DNA from: an uncultured Bacteroidales bacterium
GTDB taxonomy: Bacteria > Bacteroidota > Bacteroidia > Bacteroidales > UBA932
Direction of reading: 5' to 3'
DNA length: 64,000 nucleotides
Assembly (NCBI GenBank): GCA_900319405.1
Contig: ONOH01000008.1
Span: forward strand, 1 to 64,000
Both the position numbers and the translations under genes were made by a program. Under the pieces are notes generated by a model, which worked only from the letters and a program-made list of their open reading frames with translations, was not told where the DNA came from and ran no database searches. Of this stretch, positions 9,242 to 18,473 are shown piece after piece (positions within the stretch are counted from its first letter, which is position 1; the number at the start of each line of letters is the position of its first letter).

Positions 9242-9279
9242 AAAAAAACAACGCAGGCGGAGGTCCACTTGCGTTGTTT
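9242..9279 (-). terminator. Rho-independent terminator after queA
   Basis: Ten-base arms AAACAACGCA (9246-9255) and TGCGTTGTTT (9270-9279) pair perfectly. On the minus strand a T-rich tail follows. It lies 49 nt after the queA stop. Confidence 0.85.
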
Positions 9280-9327
9280 CAGTTGTCTGTAAGCTGTTTT
9301 TTAATGCCAATCGGCTGAAACAACAGC

Positions 9328-10377
9328 CTAAACAATGAGGAGGGCGTCTCCGTAAGGGCCGAATTTGTAGCCTTCCTTGAGCGCCTCTTCATAAGCGGCC
9401 ATCACCGGCTTGTATCCCCCGAAGGCGGCTACGCTCATCAGCATCGTGCTTTGGGGAAGGTGGAAGTTGGAGACGATGGCATCCGGAACGGAGTACTGGT
9501 AGGGCGGGAAGATGAACTTGTTGGTCCATCCGTCGAAGGCGTTCACCTCGTGAGTGGTGGTGACATAGGTTTCCAGGCCGCGCATCACGGTGGCGCCGAT
9601 GGCACACACCTTGTGTCCGCCGCGCTTGGCCTTGTTGATGACGGCGGCGGCCTGTTCGGGGATGATCAGGCGCTCGGAGTCCATCCGGTGCTTGGAAAGG
9701 TCTTCCACATCCACGGTGCGGAAGTGGCCGATACCCATATGAACGGTAATGAAAGCCTTCCCGATATCTTTCAGGATCATCCGGTTGAACAGCTCCCGGC
9801 TGAAGTGGAGGCCGGCGGCGGGGGCGCTTACGGCACCCTCGTTGACGGCGAAGATGGTCTGGTAGTTTTCCACATCCTCCGGACCGGTCTTTTTCTTGAC
9901 CCACTCCGGCACGTAGGGCTCTCCCAGAGCGAAGAGGGCTTCCTTGAAGTCTTCATAGGGACCGTCGAACAGGAAACGGAGGGTGCGGCCGCGCGAGGTG
10001 GTGTTGTCAATCACCTCCGCCACCATCGACTCGTCTTCCCCGAAATACAGTTTGTTGCCGATACGGATTTTGCGGGCGGGATCCACGATGACGTCCCACA
10101 GGCGCTGTTCGCGGTTGAGTTCCCTCAGCAGGAGGACCATGATATCGGCCCCGGTCTTTTCCTTCTTGCCGTACAGGCGGGCGGGGAAAACCTTGGTGTC
10201 GTTGAGGACGAAGACATCCCCTTTTCCGAAATAGTCGATGATGTCCTTGAACACGCGGTGCTCGATTCCACCGCTTTCACGGTGGAGGACCATCAGGCGG
10301 GCCTCGTCTCTCCAGCGGGGAGGTTCCTGGGCGATGAGATCCTCGGTGAACCCGAAGTTGAATTGAGAAAGTTTCAT
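9328..10377 (-). CDS. queA: S-adenosylmethionine:tRNA ribosyltransferase-isomerase
   Basis: 349 residues. QueA moves the ribosyl part of SAM onto preQ1 in tRNA to form epoxyqueuosine. Family blocks are visible throughout: 'LIAQEPPRWRDEARLMVL' near the start, 'FVLNDTKVFPARL', 'EGAVSAPAAGLHF', 'ITVHMGIGHFRTV', 'HRMDSERLIIP', 'IGATVMRGLET', and 'FPPYQYSVPDAIVSNFHLPQ' in the C-terminal third. Length is normal. It lies 55 nt after the TPR gene and ends at a strong terminator, so it closes the SRPBCC-rsmF-TPR-queA run. Confidence 0.95.
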   Translation of the reverse strand: MKLSQFNFGFTEDLIAQEPPRWRDEARLMVLHRESGGIEHRVFKDIIDYFGKGDVFVLNDTKVFPARLYGKKEKTGADIMVLLLRELNREQRLWDVIVDPARKIRIGNKLYFGEDESMVAEVIDNTTSRGRTLRFLFDGPYEDFKEALFALGEPYVPEWVKKKTGPEDVENYQTIFAVNEGAVSAPAAGLHFSRELFNRMILKDIGKAFITVHMGIGHFRTVDVEDLSKHRMDSERLIIPEQAAAVINKAKRGGHKVCAIGATVMRGLETYVTTTHEVNAFDGWTNKFIFPPYQYSVPDAIVSNFHLPQSTMLMSVAAFGGYKPVMAAYEEALKEGYKFGPYGDALLIV

Positions 10378-10432
10378 TTACTCCGTATTAATGATACTCT
10401 ATATATACGGTAGATTTCGGAAAATAGTTTCA

Positions 10433-11362
10433 CTACTTTTTCCCGTAGGCGTCCAGACGGGTCTGGGCCGACTTCCGGTCGGTCTCCGTCTCTCCGTAGC
10501 GGGCCATCAGGGCAAGGTACTTCTTCTCCAGCTTCACGTCTTTCTGGGTCCGGGCCATGAGGATGCTGTTCCTGAGGGCAGTCATATCTTCGGGATGCTT
10601 CTTGAGCACCTGGTCGAAGTATTTCCGGGCTTTCTTATACTCTTTCCTGACCAGGTAATAGGAGCCCAGGTTGTCCAGGTACATAGGCTCTTCCTTGCAG
10701 TAGGTAAGAAGATACTCGGACAGGAGGCGAAAAGCTTCCGAGGACTTGGGGCTGCCTATCTGGAAAAGGGCCGCGCAGTAGTCCTGCATCAGGGCGTTGA
10801 ACTGCTCGGGCGAGACGCTTCCCATCGTTTCGTGCTCCCAGTCGGGCTTGCGCTTGAAATGATAGTCGGCCAGGGATTTCAGCTCCCGGAGGGTCATTTC
10901 GGGCTCTTCCTTCTCATAGGCCATCAGGGCGTTGATTTTGAGAAAACGCCAGTCCAGGCGGTTTTCCTGCGCGGAAATGGCCCGGGTGATGGCCGAATTG
11001 GCATCGGCGAACAGCTCGTCGTCATAATCGTACACCTCGAAATAGTTCACCTTCTTTCCCAGGGAATCGGTCATCGTCAGGAGCGGGGGATTGCCCATAT
11101 AGCGTTCCTTCTCCAGCGGCACCACCCGGGAGGACTGGCAGCGGTTGAAACTGAAGGAGAAGCGGGCCAGCCGATGGTTGACATCGTCGGGCCAGGCTTC
11201 CTCCCATTTGTTCAGGAGGGTTTCCACGCCCACTCCGCTGGCACCCACCCTTTCGGTGAGGTTGTTGTAGCGGCGCAGGAATTCTTCGCGGGAATAGCTC
11301 TCCTGCCCGATGGCGGGCACAAGGAAGGCAAGGCTGACAAAAAGGGTAAGGAAATGTTTCAT
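10433..11362 (-). CDS. Secreted TPR-repeat protein of unknown function
   Basis: 309 residues with an N-terminal signal peptide (MKHFLTLFVSLAFLVPAIGQ). The C-terminal half has helix pairs typical of tetratricopeptide repeats, best seen at about residues 235-275 ('YLDNLGSYYLVRKEYKKARK', then 'KKHPEDMTALRN'). It probably acts as a periplasmic or envelope scaffold. No enzymatic motif is visible. Its start overlaps the RsmF-like stop by 4 nt, indicating coupled translation with the rRNA methyltransferase, but I see no functional link between them. Confidence 0.75.
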   Translation of the reverse strand: MKHFLTLFVSLAFLVPAIGQESYSREEFLRRYNNLTERVGASGVGVETLLNKWEEAWPDDVNHRLARFSFSFNRCQSSRVVPLEKERYMGNPPLLTMTDSLGKKVNYFEVYDYDDELFADANSAITRAISAQENRLDWRFLKINALMAYEKEEPEMTLRELKSLADYHFKRKPDWEHETMGSVSPEQFNALMQDYCAALFQIGSPKSSEAFRLLSEYLLTYCKEEPMYLDNLGSYYLVRKEYKKARKYFDQVLKKHPEDMTALRNSILMARTQKDVKLEKKYLALMARYGETETDRKSAQTRLDAYGKK

Positions 11363-12504
11363 CGGATATCCATTCTGATTCGTTTGGCTTTGGGATAGAG
11401 GTTGTTGCAGCGTTTACCCAGGTTTTTGGCCGGGCCCAGCGGCAGGTCTTGATAGCAAAGGGTAAGCGGGCCGACGGGAGCCTCCGCCGGGAGCTGCAGC
11501 GCATCTCCGTGCAGGTAGCGGAGGGCCTCCTCGCGGGAGAGGTTCCAGCGGGGGGCGGGAAAAGCCGGTGCGGGGACTTCGGCCCGGAAAAGGGAGAAGG
11601 GGTTGGCGCCGCGCAGATGTTCCGGCGTGCCGTGCTTACGGAGGACGGCCGCGTACTGGCCTTCTCCGGGCACCGCTCCGGGAAGCATCAGGTAACCGTT
11701 TTCCGTGCAGAGGGCGGGTGCTTCGCTCCGGGGCGGAACGATATCGGCCCCCAGCTCCGAGGCTATCCAGGCCACGGTTTCGTCGTTTTCGGTCCGGTTG
11801 AAGGTGCAGGTCGAGTAGAGGAGCCATCCGCCGGGCTTCAGGGCGGGCCAGATGTCCCTCAGGATGCGGCGGGAACGCGCCGCGCAGAATTCAACGGTTT
11901 GGGGGGACCATTCCGCCACAGCCCGCGGGTCTTTGCGGAACATCCCCTCTCCGGAGCAGGGGACATCAGCCACGATGGCATCGAAAAGGGGGTCCTGCCC
12001 AAAGGCCGAAGGATCCCGGGAGACAGTCCCCACGCGGGGGTCTCCCCAGCTTTCCAGGTTGGCGCGGAGGATGCCGTAGCGGCTTCGCATCACCTCGTTG
12101 GAAAGGAGGGTGAAGCGGTCCCCGAAGCGTTCCCTGAGGGAGGCGGCCAGGTCGGTGGTCTTCCCGCCCGGAGCGGCGCAAAGGTCCAGCACAAGCGCAT
12201 CGGGCTCCAGTTCCAGCTGCCGGAAAAGATGTCCCACGAACATGGCCGATGTGTCCTGTACGTAATAGGCGCCGGCGTGCAGCAGCGGGTCCAGGGTGAA
12301 GACGGGACGCTCCTTCAGGAGGAAGCCCCAGGGGCTCCAGGCTACGGGCGTAGCGTCGGGAAACGGACAGGTCCGCAGTTTGGAGGGATTCAGGCGCAGT
12401 GAGACGGAGGCGGGTTTTTGCAACGCCTCCAGAACACAACGGGCCCGCTCCGAACCAAGGGAGCGGCTGAGCAAGTCCTGAAATCCTACGGGTAACACTG
12501 TCAT
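11359..12504 (-). CDS. RsmF/NOP2-type rRNA (cytosine-C5) methyltransferase
   Basis: About 381 residues from the ATG at 12504. The SAM motif I is 'DLCAAPGGKTTDLA' and the motif IV catalytic region is 'DVPCSGEGMFRKD'. 'STCTFNRTENDE' provides the second cysteine of this fold. A C-terminal domain of about 100 residues like that of RsmF is present. It would make m5C in 16S rRNA; the exact position cannot be read from sequence. The start codon lies in an interspersed repeat, and the open frame extends upstream through the whole repeat, so the true start could be a few codons downstream. Confidence 0.85.
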   Translation of the reverse strand: MTVLPVGFQDLLSRSLGSERARCVLEALQKPASVSLRLNPSKLRTCPFPDATPVAWSPWGFLLKERPVFTLDPLLHAGAYYVQDTSAMFVGHLFRQLELEPDALVLDLCAAPGGKTTDLAASLRERFGDRFTLLSNEVMRSRYGILRANLESWGDPRVGTVSRDPSAFGQDPLFDAIVADVPCSGEGMFRKDPRAVAEWSPQTVEFCAARSRRILRDIWPALKPGGWLLYSTCTFNRTENDETVAWIASELGADIVPPRSEAPALCTENGYLMLPGAVPGEGQYAAVLRKHGTPEHLRGANPFSLFRAEVPAPAFPAPRWNLSREEALRYLHGDALQLPAEAPVGPLTLCYQDLPLGPAKNLGKRCNNLYPKAKRIRMDIR

Positions 12505-12525
12505 TCCGAGCGCAGCGAAGAATCT
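12499..12525. repeat. 27-bp interspersed repeat, copy 2 (SRPBCC/rsmF junction)
   Basis: The plus strand reads TGTCATTCCGAG...GAAGAATCT. It supplies the TAG stop of the SRPBCC gene at one end and the ATG of the rsmF-like gene at the other. Its core is the same as the inverted copy inside polA at 55051. Confidence 0.8.
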
Positions 12526-12970
12526 ATCTGGCCCACTGCGAAGGGTCGAACCCCTCCGGCATCTTGCCGTTGGAGGCATCCACCAGTCCGTCCACCACCT
12601 TGTCCATGGCGTCCTTCACCTTTCCGGAGAGCATCATTTTCATCATCAGGTTGAGGTCGGCCTCCACATTGATCCAGAACTCCGTCTTGTATGGGTCTTC
12701 CCGGGCGGGCTCGAAATGAAGGACAATGTGGAAGGCGAAGGGAGCGTCGAAATCCACCAGTTCGATGCGGGAATACGGAACCCTCTGATGGACCTTTACG
12801 CCGATATGGAATCCCTGCACCGTGGCGGTAAGGGTGTCATAGTCAGCCGTTATCATATCCCGCTTGTCCTCCGGAAGCATCCGCTGGAAATTCTGCAGAT
12901 CCACGAAAGACATATACATCTCGTAGGGTTGGCGGGACACGATGCCGTGTTTGCTTTCTATTTCGGTCAT
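12524..12970 (-). CDS. SRPBCC-fold (START-like) protein
   Basis: 148 residues. The pattern fits a polyketide-cyclase/START-type helix-grip fold: an N-terminal strand, 'YEMYMSFVDLQNFQRMLP', alternating strands 'VKVHQRVPYSRIELVDF' and 'FHIVLHFEP', and a long C-terminal helix 'MMKMMLSGKVKDAMDKVVDG'. Members bind hydrophobic ligands; the ligand here is unknown. The gene is divergent from the Nudix gene, with back-to-back promoters in the 39-nt gap, and starts the operon running down to queA. Confidence 0.7.
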   Translation of the reverse strand: MTEIESKHGIVSRQPYEMYMSFVDLQNFQRMLPEDKRDMITADYDTLTATVQGFHIGVKVHQRVPYSRIELVDFDAPFAFHIVLHFEPAREDPYKTEFWINVEADLNLMMKMMLSGKVKDAMDKVVDGLVDASNGKMPEGFDPSQWAR

Positions 12971-12977
12971 AATTACT

Positions 12978-12985
12978 TATCTTTG
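12978..12985 (+). promoter_or_regulatory. -7 promoter box for the Nudix gene
   Basis: TATCTTTG, 24 nt before the ATG at 13010. Confidence 0.6.
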
Positions 12986-12992
12986 CGTGCTG

Positions 12993-13000
12993 CAAATATA
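12993..13000 (-). promoter_or_regulatory. -7 promoter box for the SRPBCC operon
   Basis: The minus strand reads TATATTTG, 22 nt before the ATG at 12970. It overlaps the divergent promoter region. Confidence 0.55.
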
Positions 13001-13009
13001 GCAAAAACT

Positions 13010-13621
13010 ATGCACAAAATCTACTTCGAGAAACGTTGCATCATCATCTGCTCTCCCTCCGAAGAAGCCCTGGCAGACCCTAATTCCGTGGAATTCCACT
13101 TGGGGGAGATTCTGGACATTCACGCCCTGGTGCGGATGTTCGAGGTGCAGGACACCCTCTCGCGCATCTACATCCCCACCGGTGACATAGAACGCACCTA
13201 CCGGCGCATCTGTTCGGAGTTCAGGGAGGTGAACGCGGCAGGAGGCCTGGTGAGCAACCGCCGGGGAGACTACCTGCTCATCTCCAGGAACGGGCTCTGG
13301 GACCTTCCCAAGGGCCACCAGGAGGAAGGGGAGGATATCGAAGTTTGTGCGATGCGCGAAGTGCAGGAGGAAACGGGCGTGGACCAGCTGGACCTCCGTC
13401 GCCTGATCTGCATCACAGACCACGTGTACTTCCGTCAGGGGCTCTGGCACCTCAAGCATACCTGGTGGTACGATATGTTGTACACGGATCCCACCAACCT
13501 TACCCCGCAGCGCGAAGAAGACATCACCAAGGCGGCCTGGGTGGCCAAGTCATCCCTGCCGCCGTTCCTGAAAAACACCTATCCTTCCATCCAGGAAGTT
13601 TTCCGCGAAGCGCGGATCTAA
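13010..13621 (+). CDS. Nudix hydrolase
   Basis: 203 residues from the ATG at 13010. The Nudix box G-x5-E-x7-REUXEEXGU is complete: 'GHQEEGEDIEVCAMREVQEE' followed by TGV, near residues 103-125. The N-terminal half of about 80 residues is not part of the Nudix fold and I cannot name it. Nudix enzymes hydrolyse nucleoside diphosphates linked to other groups; the substrate cannot be assigned. The 3' end overlaps the convergent permease gene by 4 nt. Confidence 0.88.
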   Translation: MHKIYFEKRCIIICSPSEEALADPNSVEFHLGEILDIHALVRMFEVQDTLSRIYIPTGDIERTYRRICSEFREVNAAGGLVSNRRGDYLLISRNGLWDLPKGHQEEGEDIEVCAMREVQEETGVDQLDLRRLICITDHVYFRQGLWHLKHTWWYDMLYTDPTNLTPQREEDITKAAWVAKSSLPPFLKNTYPSIQEVFREARI

Positions 13622-14736
13622 TCGGCCTTGACGGTCTGGGCGGGGTCTATCCGCGCCACCATCCGCGTGGGGAGCCAGAGCAGGGCCAGGATGCCCAGGA
13701 AGGCGACGGCGTCGGCCGCCAGTATCCATAACGGATTGACGTGTACAGGGACCCAGGAGACAAAGTAGTTCTCCGGATCCAGGGGAATCAGGTGCGTGGT
13801 GCCCTGGATGAGGCAGAAAAGCAGGGCCAGTACATTGCCGATGAGCATCCCTTTCAGGACGGCCTCTGCGCCGATGCGCACGAACAGCCTCCCCACGGCC
13901 CGGTTGTCCATCCCCAGGGTCTTGAGCGTGCCGATGGTGGAGATATTCCTGAGGAGCATGATCAGAAGGCCGCTCACCATATTGAAGCCGGCCACGACCG
14001 TCATCAGGGCCAGGATGATGAGTACGTTGAAGTCCAGCAGGTTCAGCCATTCGAACACCTGAGGGTAACTCTTTCGCGAGGAGGAGACATAATAATCCCC
14101 GGCATAGTTGCCGATGACGGGAACCAGCTCTTCGGGATTGCGTTCCCCCGTGAGGATATCCAGGCAGGAAACCTGATCGGAAGACCAACCGTTGAGGCGC
14201 TGCATGTCTTCCAGATTGGCATAGACCAGGAGGTTGTCATCCATCTCCAGTACGTCCCGGTGAATGCCGGAGACGGTAAACTTCCTTACCCGTATTTTTT
14301 CTCCCACGAAATAGACGGTGAGGGGGTCCCCCACGCCCAGACCGGTGATCTCGCTCAGGCGGCGGGGAATGGAAACGGTAAGGGATGAATCGGCCCGCTG
14401 GATGCCCTTGACCACCACCCCGTGGACGATTTCGCCGTTTTTGACAATGCCGGCGCGAACGACGGCGGGGACAATCTCCTTCACGCCCGGGAGGGCCAGA
14501 ATCTCATCCTCCCCGGGAATGTGCCGGGGCATCGGGGCGGGTTCCGAATCCGGACCGCCAAGCGGGGAAATGCGGATATCTCCGGTCATCGCCGCCACTC
14601 CCTGCCGGATGGAATTCCGGAATCCGGAAGTGACGGCAACGGCCACGATGATAACAAAGAAACTGACGGCGATTGCCACCGCCGCCACGTTTCCTTGGAA
14701 TTTAAGTTTTCTCGATATGAAGCGTTCCGCTACCAA
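13618..14736 (-). CDS. FtsX-like ABC transporter permease, LolC/LolE type
   Basis: 372 residues. One N-terminal membrane helix ('VAIAVSFFVIIVAVAVTSGF', about 18-37), a large periplasmic domain to residue 235, then three helices in the FtsX pattern ('LIILALMTVVAGFNMVSGLL', then 'IGTLKTLGMDNRAVGRLF'). LolCE-type permeases extract lipoproteins from the inner membrane together with an ATPase. No ATPase gene is adjacent. Length is slightly short for LolE. The start overlaps the end of the M13 peptidase gene by 7 nt. Confidence 0.82.
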   Translation of the reverse strand: MVAERFISRKLKFQGNVAAVAIAVSFFVIIVAVAVTSGFRNSIRQGVAAMTGDIRISPLGGPDSEPAPMPRHIPGEDEILALPGVKEIVPAVVRAGIVKNGEIVHGVVVKGIQRADSSLTVSIPRRLSEITGLGVGDPLTVYFVGEKIRVRKFTVSGIHRDVLEMDDNLLVYANLEDMQRLNGWSSDQVSCLDILTGERNPEELVPVIGNYAGDYYVSSSRKSYPQVFEWLNLLDFNVLIILALMTVVAGFNMVSGLLIMLLRNISTIGTLKTLGMDNRAVGRLFVRIGAEAVLKGMLIGNVLALLFCLIQGTTHLIPLDPENYFVSWVPVHVNPLWILAADAVAFLGILALLWLPTRMVARIDPAQTVKAD

Positions 14737-16739
14737 ATGTGGACGCGCTCCTCTTCCGGACGGAACATCGGGTCACCCTCCTGGATGTCGAAGGCGTCGA
14801 AGAAGGTCTGGAAGTTTCTCACGGACACATTCACGCGGTTCACGGCGAGGGAGTGCACGTCCAGGTTGGTCAGGCGGGCCTTTTCCTGGTCTGTGATGTT
14901 CTGGGCCCAGATGGCGGCATAGCTCAGGAAGAAGCGCTGGGGAGCGGTGAAACCGTCAATCTTCGGGTCTTTTTTGCCCCGGATGGCATTCTCCATAGCG
15001 CTGTAGGCGATGGAAATGCCGCCGTGGTCACCGATGTTCTCTCCCAGGGTGTAGCGGCCGTTGGCCTTCACGCCGGGCAGAATCTCCACCTCGTCGAACT
15101 GGGCCACCAGTTTGTCACCCAAAGCGTCGAACTTGGCCTTGTCATCGGCCGTCCACCAGTTCACCATATTACCGGAAGCGTCGAACATCGATCCCTGGTC
15201 GTCAAAGCCGTGGGACATTTCGTGGCCGATGACCACGCCGATTCCGCCATAGTTCACGGGATCGTCGGCATCGGGATCGAAGAAAGGCTTCTGGAGGATG
15301 GCTGCCGGGAAGCAAATTTCGTTGGTGGTGGGGTTGTAGTAGGCGTTCACCGTCTGCGGAGTCATTCCCCATTCGGTCTTGTCGGTGGGCTTGCCCAGTT
15401 TGCTCAGGTTGTCTTTCACGTACCAGGCGCTGGCGTTGCGGAGATTCTCATAGTAGCTGTTCTCCGGATTGATTTCCAGGGTGCTGTAGTCTTTCCACTT
15501 GTCGGGATAGCCGATTTTCACGGTGAAGGCGGCCAGCTTTTCGCGGGCGCGGACCTTGGTGCTGTCGCTCATCCATTCCAGGGCGTCGATGTGTTCTCCG
15601 AGGGCGGTGCGGAGGTTCTCCACCAGGGTAACCATCTTCTGCTTGGAGCTTTCCGGGAAGTAGCGCTCTACGTACATTTCACCCACGGCTTCTCCAAGGA
15701 GGCTGTTGGGAACGCTCATCGCGCGCTTCCAGCGGGGCTGCTGCTCCTTGGCGCCGCCCATCTGGTGGGAGAAGAACTCCCAGGAGGCGGTGTAGAAGTC
15801 GTCGCTGAGGGCGCTGCACTGATCTTTCACGTACTGGCACAGGATATAGGCCTTGAGGTCTTCCAGGTCGCATTTTTCCAGAATGGCGGAAAGGCCGTCG
15901 AAGTAAGAGGGCTGCTGGACAATCACTTTCTCCTGGTCGGAAATGCCGGCGGGAGCACAGTATTTGTCAAAACGGAGGCCGGGCCAGCGGGTCTGGATAT
16001 CCTTGCTGGACATGGGGTTGTAGATGGCCTGCATATTGCGGTTCTGCTCGCGGGTCCACGAAATCTTGGCCAGAGCGTTTTCCACATCCAAATCTTTTTG
16101 GGCCAGCGTCTGGGCGTCTTCGATTCCGGCCAGGGTAAGGGCCTTGACCAGCAAGGCCTGATAACCGTCGTACAGCGCCTTGTTTTCCTCTTTCAGGTAG
16201 TAATCGCGATCTCCCATACCCAGGCCGCCCTGGCCCATATACAGAACCTGGACGTCGCTGTTGGCCAGATCGGCCTCTACGCCGGTGCCAAAGAAGCCGC
16301 CGTCTCCGTAAAGCGCCATTTCTCCCATGAGGGTGGCCAGCTGGTCACGGGTCTGGACGGCCTGAATCTTGGCGATATACGGCCGAATGGGCTCTGCACC
16401 CAGGGCGTTGCGGGTGGTGGAGTCCAGGGCCATTTTGTACAGGTCGGAAATTTTCTGGTTCACGCTGCCGGGTTTGGCCTCCAGGGTGATCATACTCTCA
16501 AACAGCGCGTTGAGGTTCTCCTGGGTGCGTTCGCGGATGGCGTCGAAACTACCGTAGCGGGAGAATTCCGGGCGGAGGGGGTTGTTGGCCTGCCAGCCGC
16601 CGGTGGCATACTGGTAGAAATCCACTTTGGGGCTGGTTGTGAGGTCCAGGGAAGTCATGTCCAATGCAGGAGGAGTGTTCTTGGGAGCACAGGCTGCAAA
16701 TGCGAGAAATGACAGCATAATGAAAACAGGCTTTTTCAT
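14730..16739 (-). CDS. pepO: M13-family zinc endopeptidase (PepO/neprilysin-like) lipoprotein
   Basis: 669 residues. The lipoprotein signal ends at 'LAFAACAPK', placing the protein on the membrane face. The zinc site HExxH is in 'VIGHEMSHGFDDQG' near residue 520, the third ligand Glu is in 'GENIGDHGG', and the substrate-binding 'NAYYNP' lies upstream. The C-terminus 'REEERVHIW'-like ending with Trp is typical of M13 enzymes. It cleaves small peptides in the periplasm. Length is normal. A downstream permease overlaps its 3' end. Confidence 0.94.
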   Translation of the reverse strand: MKKPVFIMLSFLAFAACAPKNTPPALDMTSLDLTTSPKVDFYQYATGGWQANNPLRPEFSRYGSFDAIRERTQENLNALFESMITLEAKPGSVNQKISDLYKMALDSTTRNALGAEPIRPYIAKIQAVQTRDQLATLMGEMALYGDGGFFGTGVEADLANSDVQVLYMGQGGLGMGDRDYYLKEENKALYDGYQALLVKALTLAGIEDAQTLAQKDLDVENALAKISWTREQNRNMQAIYNPMSSKDIQTRWPGLRFDKYCAPAGISDQEKVIVQQPSYFDGLSAILEKCDLEDLKAYILCQYVKDQCSALSDDFYTASWEFFSHQMGGAKEQQPRWKRAMSVPNSLLGEAVGEMYVERYFPESSKQKMVTLVENLRTALGEHIDALEWMSDSTKVRAREKLAAFTVKIGYPDKWKDYSTLEINPENSYYENLRNASAWYVKDNLSKLGKPTDKTEWGMTPQTVNAYYNPTTNEICFPAAILQKPFFDPDADDPVNYGGIGVVIGHEMSHGFDDQGSMFDASGNMVNWWTADDKAKFDALGDKLVAQFDEVEILPGVKANGRYTLGENIGDHGGISIAYSAMENAIRGKKDPKIDGFTAPQRFFLSYAAIWAQNITDQEKARLTNLDVHSLAVNRVNVSVRNFQTFFDAFDIQEGDPMFRPEEERVHIW

Positions 16740-16825
16740 AGGTTTTGTTGTTAAACGTAATCTGTGGTGTAGTTTGCAAAATTACACAATATTACGGATA
16801 TTTGCATCTTCGAAGGAGAAAATTT

Positions 16826-17506
16826 ATGAAATTCAAGGATATCTTTGTCAGATATGGAATCTCTACCCTGGGACTGGTGATCATCGCCCTGGGGGTGGGC
16901 ATTTCCATCAAATCCAACCTGGGCATTTCTCCGCCTTCCTGCCCGCCTACCATCCTGAACCTGAAATGGACATCCCTTTCGGTGGGAACTTTTACCTGGC
17001 TGATGCATCTGCTGTTCATCCTGCTGCAGGCGCTTCTCCTTCGCAAAGACTTTAAGCTCAGTTACTTGATGCAGATTCCCGCAGCCTTTGTGTTCGGCTA
17101 TCTGTGCGATGCCGCCATCTGGCTTTTCGATGCCATCCAGTCGCCGGCCACCCATTACCCGGTTCAGATTCTGCTGAGCCTGCTTGCCGTGGTGCTCGCT
17201 GCCGTCGGCATCAAGATCGAGGTGCTGGGACAGGGATGGGTGCTGGCCGGAGATATGACCACGGCCGTGCTGAGCACGGTCAGCCGGAAGCCATTCAGTA
17301 CGGTTAAAGTGCTCTTCGACCTTGTAATGGTGGCGCTTACGGCCACTTTTGCCTGGTGGGCCTTCGGCCTGCTGAGCGGCAACGGCAGCACCAATGTCAT
17401 CCGGGAAGGTACGCTTATCCAGGCTTTCCTCACCGGCTTTTGTATGAAACTCACCGATCCCTGGATGGATCGCCTTTTCGGTCCGCTCATGCCCGTCCGT
17501 GAATAA
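16826..17506 (+). CDS. YczE/YitT-like integral membrane protein
   Basis: 226 residues from the ATG at 16826, preceded by AAGGAG 8 nt upstream; the open frame before it is not supported. About five hydrophobic segments are present. The N-terminal 'GLVIIALGVGISIKSNLGIS' resembles the YczE/DUF6198 family of small membrane proteins, whose function is poorly known. The next gene starts at a GTG inside its 3' end, so the two are probably co-expressed. Confidence 0.72.
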   Translation: MKFKDIFVRYGISTLGLVIIALGVGISIKSNLGISPPSCPPTILNLKWTSLSVGTFTWLMHLLFILLQALLLRKDFKLSYLMQIPAAFVFGYLCDAAIWLFDAIQSPATHYPVQILLSLLAVVLAAVGIKIEVLGQGWVLAGDMTTAVLSTVSRKPFSTVKVLFDLVMVALTATFAWWAFGLLSGNGSTNVIREGTLIQAFLTGFCMKLTDPWMDRLFGPLMPVRE

Positions 17507-18473
17507 GGCCCTTCAATTCCTGAAAGAATGGATGCTTCCCTGCGCGATTGTGCTGGGAATCGGCTTGTATCTGGGCTATCATTATCTTCCGGTCCTTCAT
17601 CCGATGGGGCCGTGGTTGCATCCGCTGGTTTCGGAGGGGCAGCGCCTGGTCATCGCTTTCCTGCTGTTTTTCCAGTTTGTCAAAATTTCTCCGCACGACC
17701 TTAGACTCAGCCGCTGGCACCTTTATGCCTTGGCCGTCCAGATGCTCTCGTTCCTGCTTCTTTCGGCTCTTGTCGCCGTTACGGGAGGGACGCTCCGGAT
17801 GCTGCTGGAATGCGCGATGCTGTGTATGATCTGTCCTACGGCATCGGCGGCGGGCGTCATCACCGACCGGCTGGGAGGCCACCTGGCCGGAACGGTTACC
17901 TATGTGGTTCTCATCAACGTGGCGGCCACTTTCCTGATTCCGCTGGTGATTCCGCTGGTGAATCCTTCGGCCACAATGGGCTTCTGGGCCTATGTGGGGC
18001 ACATTGCCTTAAAGGTTTTCCCGGTGCTGATTCTGCCCGGCCTGCTGGCCTGGCTCGTCCGCTACACCACCCGTAAATTGCAGCGTCGCCTGATGCGCTG
18101 GGCTTCCAACTCCTTCTATATCTGGGGAATCGGCCTCACCCTGGCGATGGTGATGTCCACCCGTGCGCTCCTGATGAGCGGCCTGGGCTGGACGGCCGTG
18201 GCGGGTATCGTGCTGGTTTCTCTCCTGTGCTGTTTCGTGCAGTTCTTCGCCGGACGCAGGATGGGGAAAGGGAAGGTGGAGCACCTTACTGCCGGACAGG
18301 CCCTGGGGCAGAAGAATACGGGCTTCCTGATTTGGTTGGGATACCATTATATGACTCCGGTCACGTCGGTGGCGGGCGGTCTGTATGCCATCTGGCAGAA
18401 TTTGTTCAATTCCTGGGAGCTTTACCAGAAAGCCCGCGAAGAGGAGCGTCAGCGGGGAAGGATTTCGCAGTAG
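17499..18473 (+). CDS. Bile acid:sodium symporter (BASS)-like transporter
   Basis: 324 residues beginning with GTG at 17499, which overlaps the previous stop by 8 nt. About nine membrane segments. The 'AMLCMICPTASAAGVITDRL' region near residue 107 resembles the conserved substrate-site loop of BASS transporters, and a second half repeats the fold. Substrate is unknown; a bile acid is not implied. The last 25 nt overlap the convergent lytic transglycosylase gene. Confidence 0.65.
   Translation: MNKALQFLKEWMLPCAIVLGIGLYLGYHYLPVLHPMGPWLHPLVSEGQRLVIAFLLFFQFVKISPHDLRLSRWHLYALAVQMLSFLLLSALVAVTGGTLRMLLECAMLCMICPTASAAGVITDRLGGHLAGTVTYVVLINVAATFLIPLVIPLVNPSATMGFWAYVGHIALKVFPVLILPGLLAWLVRYTTRKLQRRLMRWASNSFYIWGIGLTLAMVMSTRALLMSGLGWTAVAGIVLVSLLCCFVQFFAGRRMGKGKVEHLTAGQALGQKNTGFLIWLGYHYMTPVTSVAGGLYAIWQNLFNSWELYQKAREEERQRGRISQ

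Noticed and set aside
7256..9292. Long plus-strand open frame (678 codons) across tatD and dprA
   Set aside because: It is antisense to two clearly conserved genes and its translation is Gly/Arg/His-rich without recognisable motifs; high GC produces such shadows.
12504..12579. Upstream extension of the rsmF-like protein
   Set aside because: The extra 25 residues are just the translated interspersed repeat and the end of the preceding gene.
14739..16712. Plus-strand open frame of 657 codons opposite the M13 peptidase
   Set aside because: The minus strand carries the full zinc-peptidase motif set; the plus frame has none.
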